This document shows positions 22,404-34,400 of a DNA stretch of 64,000 nucleotides, one piece after another (the stretch's first letter is position 1; each line of letters opens with the position of its first letter). The stretch comes from Saxidomus purpurata (taxonomy: Eukaryota > Mollusca > Bivalvia > Venerida > Veneridae). A program made the translations under genes and the position numbers. The notes under the pieces are model-generated. The model did no database searches. It had not been told where the DNA came from and saw only the letters and a list, made by a program, of their open reading frames with translations. The stretch is taken from positions 23,315,846 to 23,379,845 of the forward strand of contig JAFMSR010000007.1 of the NCBI GenBank assembly GCA_022818135.1, in the 5' to 3' direction.

Positions 22404-25400
22404 ATGAGTATGTCCACAAGGAGAGCTTTGCATTTTGTGTTTAAAGTTGGCAACAGAACGGAAACGGCCAAATTCTTTAGAGAGATACTTGGCATGAAAG
22501 TGAGTTTACTTATAGAGTAAGTTCGGATAGGTGAAGTATTCGGACAGTTACCATCGTTTATGACAGATATAATACCATTGATTTAGAGCAATTAAATCTA
22601 TAATCAGGAAATGACAACCTAAACTTTAGGGAAACTTGATAATAATATTACCCTTAAAGTCAAGTATTAAACACTATTTTAATGACTATTAACTTTATAA
22701 AAAAAAAACCGATGAATTGGAAGGTTATCCTTTGAAACCTCTTTCAGATAGTTTACAGCTGTTTATGGACCTTCTTTTTTACTCAACCCAGATATGAGGA
22801 TCACTATCCTGCAGGGTAATTAGAATATTTGAGAAAAGAGTTGAACATTTTTTATTTAATCAGTCACTAAGACGATACCATAATTGTTAGGTATTATGTT
22901 TTTGTAGTTTCTGCGACATGAAGAATTTGAGGAAGGTTGTAAAGCGTCTTGTAATGGGTGAGTTAACTTTGTTTGCAATGCAAATATTGTCACAATGTTT
23001 GTGAAATATATAGAAAATTACTGTAATTAAGGTGGTCACTATGTTTAGTTGGAGAGGGAATGACCTGTAAATGACCGAAATTTGATGCATTCACCCTCAT
23101 GCTGTAATTATGATTAATGTAAATTACGTAATTGTAAACTAAGTAGATTTACTATTAAAGCTGTGTATAAAGGTATACAGTGTGAAATCTGCTAAATCAG
23201 CATATTTAATATTTCTCACGTATATTTCTAAAAAAAAGTATTTCATGTAATATAAATTAAGTGATGTTGCCTATCAAAATGACCACCTTAGTTTAAAAAA
23301 GTCATTTTTCACTAATTTATTCTAATAGAAAAATTATTTTTTTACCAAAGTTAAAGCTAAAAAGTTGTCTATAACACTTTTATTTCTATTGAATATTATA
23401 CAGTTGAATACAATAAAATTACATTTTGCCTAATAATCCGAGTCAAAAGTTGCTAATGCTACTATTTTTTTAGGTTTACTTTCATTTCGACATGCTAATA
23501 AGAGACAGAACTTGGTAAAAATTACTTCTTACATGTTTTGAAAGTATTAATTGTATTTTAAGCATCATTCTTGACAATGATATAGCATGGCCATTTTGAC
23601 GGGAAATATAACTTCAAATTTTTTACCTGAAGTGGTGGGTATAACCAGCCTGTTACAGTGAATATAAGAGTTTAAATAGAACCTGAAGGAAGATATCAAA
23701 CATCTGTAACATGGGTCTCTCATTCAGGGAATAGTGTATAAAGTTCAGCACAACTGTAAGCCTTGTTGAAATATTGATGGGTGAGGCATTTTAACTCATT
23801 TCATATCCTACTTTTTTCTCATGAGCACCCTCATTGATTTTAATTAATTTATTCTGAGCAAAAAAAACAACCATTCAAAAGATGTATAGGTTTTATTAAA
23901 AAATAGGATATGAAACTGTAGTATTTATTATTATGATAGTGCCACTGTGGTATTGCATTAGTCTTTGGATCGGAAGAATTCGGGTTCAGTCCCATGGTGG
24001 TAAGTGTCTTTAGGCAAGACACGTTAATTCCACATTGGTTCTCTCTTTCTTCGAGGTTGATATCCACCAGAGTGCGTGAGTCTCGAGAGTAGTAATCTTT
24101 TCATGTAAGAACTTGTTTTTGCAGATGAGAATAAAAACTTGTTTTGCACATGAGAATAAAAAAATGCATGTAGTATTAAAAAACGTAACATTTTGGGGAA
24201 TGAGATTCCATCAGAGGACTGTAGGTACTCGAAAAACTTCAAAAAGATGCTTAACAGTTTAAGATATCAGGAATGCCTTTCAGAGATATCATCACCATCT
24301 GCTTTTGGTGTCTAATTCCAGGCCATATGATGGAAAATGGAGCAAGTCAATGGTAGGCTATGGTGCAGAGGACAACCACTTTGTTGTTGAGTTAACATAC
24401 AATTATGGCCTAGGAACATACAAACTTGGAAATGACTTTATGGTATGTTGCTCTGATACTGATCAGTAGCCTGCATTTTGCATATTGTTTCTCGCATACC
24501 TTACAGTAATTGCTGTAGAACAAACTTGTACTGCTAAGTGAGCCATTTGATATTGATGCTTGAACTTTAAGAATGTACCTTGTACATGTAAACTTCACTT
24601 CTGCACCTCATACACCTAGACTTCACTTCTACACCATGTACACATAGACTTCACTTCTGCACCTTATACATGTAGGTTTCACTTCTACACCATGTACACC
24701 TAGACTTCACTTCTGCACCTTATACATGTAGGTTTCACTTCTACACCATGTACACATAGACTTCACTTCTACACCATGTACACCTAGACTTCACTTCTAC
24801 ACCATGTACACCTAGACTTCACTTCTACACCATGTACACCTAGACTTCACTTCTGCACCTTATACATGTAGGTTTCACTTCTACACCATGTACACCTAGA
24901 CTTCACTTCTACACCATGTACACATAGACTTCACTTCTACACCATGTACACATAGACTTCACTTCTGCAGCTTATACATGTAGGTTTCACTTCTACACCA
25001 TGTACACATAGACTTCACTTCTGCACCTTATACATGTAGGTTTCACTTCTACACCATGTACACCTAGACTTCACTTCTACACCATGTACACCTAGACTTC
25101 ACTTCTGCACCTTGTACACCTAGACTTCACTTCTACACCATGTACACATAGACTTCACTTCTACACCATGTACACCTAGACTTCACTTCTACACCATGTA
25201 CACATAGACTTCACTTCTACACCATGTACACCTAGACTTCACTTCTACACCATGTACACATAGACTTCACTTCTACACCATGTACACCTAGACTTCACTT
25301 CTGCACCTCATACACATAGACTTCACTTCTACACCATGTACACCTAGACTTCACTTCTGCACCTTATACATGTAGGTTTCACTTCTACACCATGTACACC

Positions 25401-28400
25401 TAGACTTCACTTCTGCACCTTATACATGTAGGTTTCACTTCTACACCATGTACACATAGACTTCACTTCTACACCATGTACACCTAGACTTCACTTCTAC
25501 ACCATGTACACCTAGACTTCACTTCTACACCATGTACACCTAGACTTCACTTCTGCACCTTATACATGTAGGTTTCACTTCTACACCATGTACACCTAGA
25601 CTTCACTTCTACACCATGTACACCTAGACTTCACTTCTACACCATGTACACCTAGACTTCACTTCTACACCATGTACACCTAGACTTCACTTCTACACCA
25701 TGTACACATAGACTTCACTTCTGCACCTTATACATGTAGGTTTCACTTCTGCACCTTGTACACATAGACTTCTGTACTGTGTACATGTAGACTTCACTTC
25801 TGCACCTCATACGTGTAGACTTCACTTCTGCACCACATCTGCACCTTGTATACATAGACTTTATTCCCACACTTCATACATGTAAACTTCTCCAAGACAT
25901 GACAGCCTAAGAAGGTTAGTATGTAGCAGATACAAAATGTTAATGGCTTCTTCTGTTTTACCTTTGGCTGCTTGACTGTAATATGGCAACTTTACTAGCC
26001 ATTGAAATTTTGTAAAATATCTTTTTATTTCAGGGTATAACAGTTCATTCACCATCAGTCTTGGAAAACATAAAGAAACAAAATTACCCAAGTACTGAAA
26101 AAGACGGTGTTGTTACAGTAAAGTCACCAGATGGATATATGTTTCATATCGTAAATGAATCCCCAGTCGGAGGTAAGTGTTTGTAGTGAATTTGAAATAA
26201 CTGGTGTTCACATAGCCCCTATTAAGGGCTAACCACAAAACTAAATGTACATAGAAATAAAGCAGTTACACAGTGGATCCTCAATTTGCAGTTATAAAAT
26301 GGTGAAGTTGTTATGTAATTAGTATTAGTTGCTACTTTAAACTGTTGTTTGTAAAATATGAGAGCAGTTGTGCCAAAACGTACACTAATGCCAAGGTTAC
26401 CTTTTCTAAGGTTACCTTTTCTATAGTGGCTACCAGGTAAAAACTGGATGGATCATAGATATAAGGAAATTTTTGCAGACGTCTTACCAAGTCAAAATAA
26501 AACCTGCTTTCCTATAGTCAGCTTCAAGGTGCACATGTAACAACTGGGGGGCACAGAGATATAAAGAAAATTTTGCATTTATTTTAGCAAGTCAAAATGC
26601 ATGCAGGTTGAAATCTGACTTTGTGTTAGGTAAAAAAATAATCCACTTCACCCACAAAATTAACTATCAAACTTACCCTAAAACTCCATAGTGGTAACAT
26701 TTGCCAATGGAATAAGGGAGATATCACTGCAAAGATGTCACAAGTTCAATGTATTTTTACATTTTAGATCCTGTAAAGAAAGTCACCCTTGCATCATCAA
26801 ATTTACAGAAATCTGTTGGTGAGTATAACAAGCGCTTGAAATAAATTTAGGTTCAGCAGTTGCTTGTTTCCTACCGCCTTGAAGAATCAGATGAAGAATT
26901 TATGATGCTTAATTTTTAAACATGCTTCTTTTCTTTTGGATTAAGTCCTGTTTCAACAGTATTTCAGTCATGTACAGGCAAGCAGTTTAAAAGCCATCAT
27001 TCTATTAGAGGACCAATACTAGACTTCAGTCCATAAACTGTCAACTTTCTCATATATAGAGTCAGGCCCCCAATTTACGAAAATACTTTAGGTAATTATT
27101 CAGTAACATACTCAACTTATTTCAACACTTATTAGCCCCTTGCAGGTGTATTCCTTTAAAGAATTCAAGTTTGTCAGAATTGATTTACCCATTTATTACA
27201 ATTATATACAATGGTCAGTATTTGTGCAGGAAATGTTGTTTTATAGCAAGTAATTTATATAAGTAAATTTTAAAATTCTTGAGTTGTACTCAGATCAATT
27301 TTTCGATATATATGACTTGCATTTAGTAGTACACAACATTTTATTCTTTCGACATGTTAATTTCATTAAAAAATAGACTGTAGTTAGAAATGACAACAAC
27401 AAATATTTTAGTGACAATTTGACTTGAAATAACGTACTCAGCTGAGCAATTACTTAAGTATTTTCATGAAATCGGGGCCAGGTCTGAAGCTGGTCTTGAA
27501 CCTTGACCCTGAGTCATGAGAGGGTTAGTGATTTTAGTTGACAACCTAAGTCAAGTCAATCCATTTGTTTAATGTATTTAATATGTTTCTGTCATAATGT
27601 TATAAGTGTATTTGTACATAGAACAATAAAATAGTATAAATCTAAAACTAAACCAGTCGATCACAGAAGCAGGCACACACAGTCGCAGCCACCATTTTAG
27701 AAAATGAGTAAAAACCGAATAAAAAAATTATGACAATCTACCACCCATGGAAAAAGCTGACATGAAATGTATTTTTTTAGTGCTATGCATAAATTAGTGT
27801 CCACCCACACTGTTCTATGGAAAATAGAAAGAATGATGGAAACATTTGTCATCCAATGAAAACATCATATTTCTCAAGGAAAATTAAGTACCTGTGTTAC
27901 ATCAATTGCAACTGCCGCAACTAATTTACTGAAAAACTATAAACTGAATTTAAGTTTTAAGTTGTTCTATAAAATTCAAAATAAAGGAAAAATGAAAAAT
28001 GCAGCATTTTCATTTGATGGCAAATAACACTGCCCACTGATGGCATTTTGAGTATGGTAGTGTGGTACATTTTATCTTTAGTATGGGATAAGAAGATTTA
28101 CCCATACTGTTAGATCATATTTCTACCTTTGAGCCATTTGTCATTTGAAAGATGCACATCCATATAAGGCAAATCCTTGTTGAGTCTGTAAGCTGTTTTA
28201 AAATTTCATTATGTGCCCAAAATATCAATAAACATCAGAGACATATAAAACCGTTAAGTTTGTATTTGAAGGAATCTAATGAGGTATGAGTTATGTACCC
28301 GGAAAGTGAAAAATACTTTCCTGTTGATAAATGTTGAAAACTTTCAGTTCACATTGTTTTTGATTCTATGAATTGTTCATTAAAGGTTCTGAAAGCATAG

Positions 28401-31400
28401 CTGGCATACAACATGTGTTATGTCTTTAGCTGTTTAACTTTATCTTTCATGCGGCTTTCAGATTTCTGGACTGGTTTGTGTGGCATGAAAGTCTATTCTA
28501 AAGACGACACGAAAGCTGTTGTCGGATATTCAGACAACCAGGTAGAACATTGTTTTTCTTTCTTTCTTAAATTCAAACTTTATTTTGATACAGATAAGTG
28601 TATCAAAATAAAATGTATCTATCAGTGGTAACTACTGTAACTGTTGCATATTTTATTCACCATGTAAATTGGAGTTGATTTAACCGTTCCAATGTTGAAT
28701 ATTTTTATATTTAGATTATAATAACTAGCAGGTTATCATGAAAGGTAAAGGTATATTGTTTGTTTAGTGTCACTCCTACATGACTTTTTCTCTGAGCACT
28801 GTGATTTACCTGTTAAATCCTATACTTTAATACCAGGTATCAGTAGGGCACAATGGCATACAATATACCCATTATTTAACCAGCTGGTGAATTACCAACC
28901 CTGTTGGGATTTGAACCTTTGACCTCCGACTCCTAAAGTGAATGCCGAAACCACTAAACCAAGGGACACAATAATATTTTACATTGACAATGTATGTATT
29001 TTAGAGTTTTATAGTTGGTTATGGATAATCCATATGACCAACGCCCCGGGAAGAGTTTTAGTGATTTTAGGTTTCGAGGGATAGTGCAAGATATAGAATG
29101 TGTCCCTTTCCAGTGAGAACCCTGGGTCTTTAACATGCCCTCTGTACAGCACCTATACATGGGACCTTGGTTGTTTAGGTCTCTCTGAAAGACCATTAGT
29201 TATGTTAATTGAGGAGAGGGGAATCGAACATTCGATTTCTGGATAACAACTCCAGCACATAACCACTGGACCACTGATCCTCTCCTACATTGACAATCCC
29301 ACTGGATAATTCATTTATATGTAACTGTGAAGTTGAACTGCATTTGAGGATTTCATTGTAAATAATAGTCAAGGGATTTTTAAATAGAGTGAAATTATTA
29401 TTTCAGTGTAAACTAGAGTTATGTGATATTGGAACAAATGTAGATCATGCTGCAGCATTTGGAAGGATAGCTTTCTCCAGTCCAAGGGAAGAGGTAAACT
29501 CACATTTATACAATCCACATCTTTGTGTGGATAGCTTCCTCCTGTCCAAGATAAGAGGTAAACTTGCATTTATACAATCCACAATTTTGTGTGGATAGCT
29601 TTCTCCTGTCCAAGAGAAGAGGTAAACCTGCATCTATACAATCCACACCTTTATGTGTGTCAACTGTTAGTAATGATGGTTTTACTCTCTTGACACTTTC
29701 TAAGAGATTCAAAGCTAAATTACAGTAAAGCTCATATATAATGATTCTGGAAATAGCAAATTCCGGATGTAAGGAAAAAAATTGGGGCATGAGTTTACTC
29801 TTTCTTTGTCTAAAATGAAAATGTATGGGTATCCTTTTTTCTCATATTTTCAGGGGGCTAAGCATGTAAATTTGTTACCTATAAAACAGTATACATTTTA
29901 GCAACATTATTTAAATGACATTTGATAGAAAAATACTCATCTTTCAGTTGATGTCATCATAAATTTCATGATTTTTCTCTTTATGTAAATGTTGCTACAG
30001 TAACTGAGGTCACACTCATACTCAGAAATGAGAAGAAAGTTTCTCGTATTCTCAGGGATTTATGTTTGAGTCTCGGGCATTGCCACATTGTAGAATCCAA
30101 AAACTTAAATAAATGCCAATGTACATAGCTTTGCATAATATGTTACAAATGACATTAAAATAATAGTGATAGACAGCAGAATAAAACAATATGGGCACTT
30201 TTACTAACCCCACCACAAAAAAAATAAGGAAATTTCAGCATTTTCAGTAAAATGCCAATATTTTCATTAATTTTCACTCAAATCACTTTCAAAAGCTTTT
30301 TTTGTGCCAGTTTTGTATCATATCTCTGTAATGATAACAAAGAGTTGCAAATTTGACACCTTTAATGTAAAAAACGAGAATATGAGAAACCCTGAGAATA
30401 CGAGAAACAGGGATACAGCATACCCGGTACTCCAGATATATAGAACAAATTTAAATGGTCCTAAGGAGCTTGTTTTATACGGAGTTTACTGTGTTGTAAT
30501 TTATTAGCTAAAGTCTAACTCTGGTCACAGCAGTTCATTCTGCACTTAAAACCAATACAGTATATCTTTAACCCGCACATCCATGCAGTCTGATCATGAT
30601 CTCCACTAATCACTATCAAGTCAGTAAATTTTTAGTGCTCACCCCTCTGAACAAATAATGGTACTGTTCCAGTTGTAAGATGGACCACTCCATTTTAGAA
30701 ATTTAGTGCAGTATGGGTAAAAGACAATGGAGTGATTAAAGCCACATGCTAGTCAGAGATCTCCAGTGACAATATAGAGGCTTACTGTGAAACTGTCACT
30801 GTATGTATTGTTACAGACCAAGATAGAGTGGAATTGCAGTAAGCAGTCAATATGATGAAACAGGTGGTACAATGAATTAACATTAGGAACAATCATATCC
30901 ATGTTGCTTACCTACACATTTTCTGATCTACCCGACACGTATTTGGGATCCTGAACAGATTATTTTTGCATTTCTCAAGTTTATTTCTGTGAAAAATAAT
31001 CCTGATCTGCAGCATTCAGTAACATCACATACTTTTGGCTTCACATACTTTCGGTACTTTCATATACAATGTATGGTTGTTGAATTCAGTTTAAAGTGGA
31101 TTTTAGGAGAATCAGGTAACTGCATTGTGCTCAGCTGTTACCATTTTACTCTGAATCTGTATCAAGTATACATTTTGTGTTTAATCTTTATTCTGTCTAT
31201 TTCAGTTACCAGGGATACAGGAGAATTTGAAGTCTGCTGGTCAGACTATTTTAACACCGCTAGTAAGTCTGGATACCCCAGGCAAAGCTACTGTAGAAGT
31301 TGTCATACCTACTGACCCTGTACGTACCGTTAAACAGCTTGTTCAAAGATATGACAAGAAATTTAATCATACTACATGTATTTGCAGCTTGGTCGATAAT

Positions 31401-34400
31401 AAATTATTTAAAAAAAATTCTATGAAGAAAAGATTTAAAAATGTGGAATATGAATATGATGGTATGTATTGATATGATTACAAAAATATAAGAAAATCAA
31501 AGGTGTCAGTTCTTATATTTAACACCAGTGTATTATAGTACATCCTACATTCTGCACTTCTTTGCATTCTAAGATTAAAACTCTGCTGTTGGATGTGTTG
31601 TTACATGCCCAATATATTTAATGTGGCATAACTGAAATGCAGACTTTACTTAATGTCTAACAGATACAATGGTATTCTTTCAGGATGGTCATGAGATATG
31701 TTTTGTTGGAGATGAAGCTTTCAGGGAACTATCACAGACTGATCCAAAGGCAGACCAACTTTTAGACGAGGTTTGATTATAATACTTTTATCAATGCCTA
31801 TACCTTTTTTTTAGCTCACCTGAGCTGGCTCAGGGTGAGCTATTAGGATCGATGAATGTCCTTCGTCCGTCCACATTAGTTCGTTAACACTCTAGTGGTC
31901 ACATTTTTGCCTCAGTTGTCACGAAACTTGGTCAGGATGTTTGTCCCAGTAATTACTCGGACGAGTTTGAATATGGGTCATCTCAGATGAAAAACTAGGT
32001 CACATGACCCAAAAATAGAAAAATCTTGTTAACACTCTAGAGGCTACTGTTTCAGTCCAAATATCCTGGCAATTTGTCAGAAAGGTTGTTTGCTTGATTT
32101 CTAGCTCAAGTTTTAATATGGGTCACCTGGGGTCAAAAATTAGGTCACACAGCCCAAATATGGAAAAACCTTGTTAACACTCTAGAGATAATATTTTCAG
32201 CCCAAATATCCTGGAAATTTGTCAGAAAGGTTGTTTCTATGATTTCTAGCTCAAGTTCGAATATGGGTCATCTGGGGTCAAAAACTAGGTCACACAGCCT
32301 GAATATGGAAAAACGTTGTTAACACTCTAGAGGTAACATTTTCAGCCCAAATATCCTGGAAATATGTCAGAAAGACTGTTTCGATGATTTCTAGCCCAAG
32401 TTCGAATATGGGTCATCTTGGATCAAAAACTAGGTTACAGAGCCCAAATATGAAAAAACCTTGTTAACACTCTAGAGGTAACATTTTCAGCCCAAATATC
32501 CTGGAAATTTGTCAAAAAGGTTGTTTTGATGATTTCTAGCTCAAGTTCGAATATGGGTCATCTGGGGTCAAAAACTAGGTCACACAGCCCAAATGTGGAA
32601 AAACCTTGTTAACACTCTAGAGGTTACATTTTCAGCCCAAATATGCTGGAAATTTGTCAGAAAGATTGTTTCGATGATTTCTTGCTCAATTTCGAATATG
32701 GGTCATCTGGGATCAAAAACTAGGTCACAGAGCCCAAATATGGAAAAACCTTGTTAACACTCTAGACATACATGCCGTTTAGGGTTGGATCATTAACGGG
32801 AGATTTGTGAAAAATCGCCGGGTTTTTGGACATCACAACGGGGTAAAAACGAAAACCAAAAAACATGCGTTTCTGACGTCATACATGACGATTATGTTTA
32901 TTCAACTTAATGTAAACACATGCAGTCGCCATTTTAAGCACATTTAAACCTTGATTCTCAATTTCTCATATGCAAAATTATTACTCAAACAAAATTCTCT
33001 GAATTTTAATGAAACAAGAATAATGTCGTACTTACGTTTGATCTGGATACAAAGCAAAACAAAAGCAACAATTTTATTTCTTTCAACTGGCGGTACATAA
33101 TCTTTAATCAACTAGTACATTAAAAGTATCATATAATCATATTTAATAATCCTGACCAAGGTCTTTCAAATAGTATGGTCCTGGAAACGAGCGTAATACG
33201 ATAAATAACTTGCTTCGGATCACGTGACAAACATCCGGGTACCCGCAATTTTGGAAAAATAAAGAAAATATTGAAACTTTATATCTACGTATATATCGAT
33301 ATTTTACCAATCAATTTGACCAACAAAGAGACAAACAATATATACTATTTGAAAGACCTTGTCCAGGCGTGTCATCTTGTTGCAAACATCAATTACGTCA
33401 ATCAGGCGATAAGTATTACCCCGGGCAATGACCAGATGTTACTGACAATTAACACTAACGAGCGTAATAAAGAGCCGACTTTCGTCACCTAATCAACCAA
33501 TTATCGATCTCGCGTGTCAAGGTTTTGACTTTGTATATTCAAACTTGGACTTAAGTGGATATTTAACGAATTTTATGGATTTTCTTTTCTTTCAAGACAA
33601 AATTTTGATTTATCGGGAGATTTGGGTGTTTTTGCGAGCTTCGCCGGGGCGCCGGGGTAAGGGTCTAAATATCGGGAGAACCCGGTGAGTAACGGGAGAA
33701 CGGCATGTATGAGAGACTCTAGAGGTAGCATTTCCAGCCCAAATATCCTGTAAATTTGTGGGAAAGGTTGTTTTGATGATTTCTAGTTCAAGTTTGAATA
33801 TGGGTCATCTGGGATCAAAAACTAGGTCACACAGCCCAAATATGGAAAAACCTTGTTAACACTCTAGAGGTAACATTTTCAGCCCAAATATCCTGGAAAT
33901 TTGTCAAAAAGGTTATTTCGATGATTTCTAGCTCAAGTTCGAATATTGGTCATCTGGGGTCAAAAACTAGGTCACACAGCCCAAATGTGGAAAAACCTTG
34001 TTAACACTCTAGAGGTTACATTTTCAGCCCAAATATGCTGGAAATTTGTCAGAAAGATTGTTTCGATGATTTCTAGCTCAAGTTTCAATATGGGTCATCT
34101 TGGGTCAAAAACTAGGTCACAGAGCCCAAATATGGAAAAACCTTGTTAACACTCTAGAGGTAACATTTTCAGCCCAAATATCCTGGAAATTTGTCAGAAA
34201 GGTTGTTTCGATGATTTCTAGCAACTTTGTTAAAGCAGTTGTACTCGGGTGAGTGATAAAGGGCCATCATGGCCCTCTTGTTTTATAAGTCTTGTATGTA
34301 ATTGATTTACAAAATTGGTCTATTCTTGCTCTTAAAGTATGCCTGGGAAAGATATTAATATATTATTAGATTAAATATTTATAACTATAGTATTTTTCAC

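Noticed and set aside
24590..25880. Regular repeats resembling a CRISPR array
   Set aside because: Period 28 with no unique spacers, in an intron of an animal gene; it is a minisatellite.
33271..33492. Small ORF inside the 949-bp transposon as a transposase
   Set aside because: Only 73 codons and no DDE or zinc-finger motif; the element appears non-autonomous.
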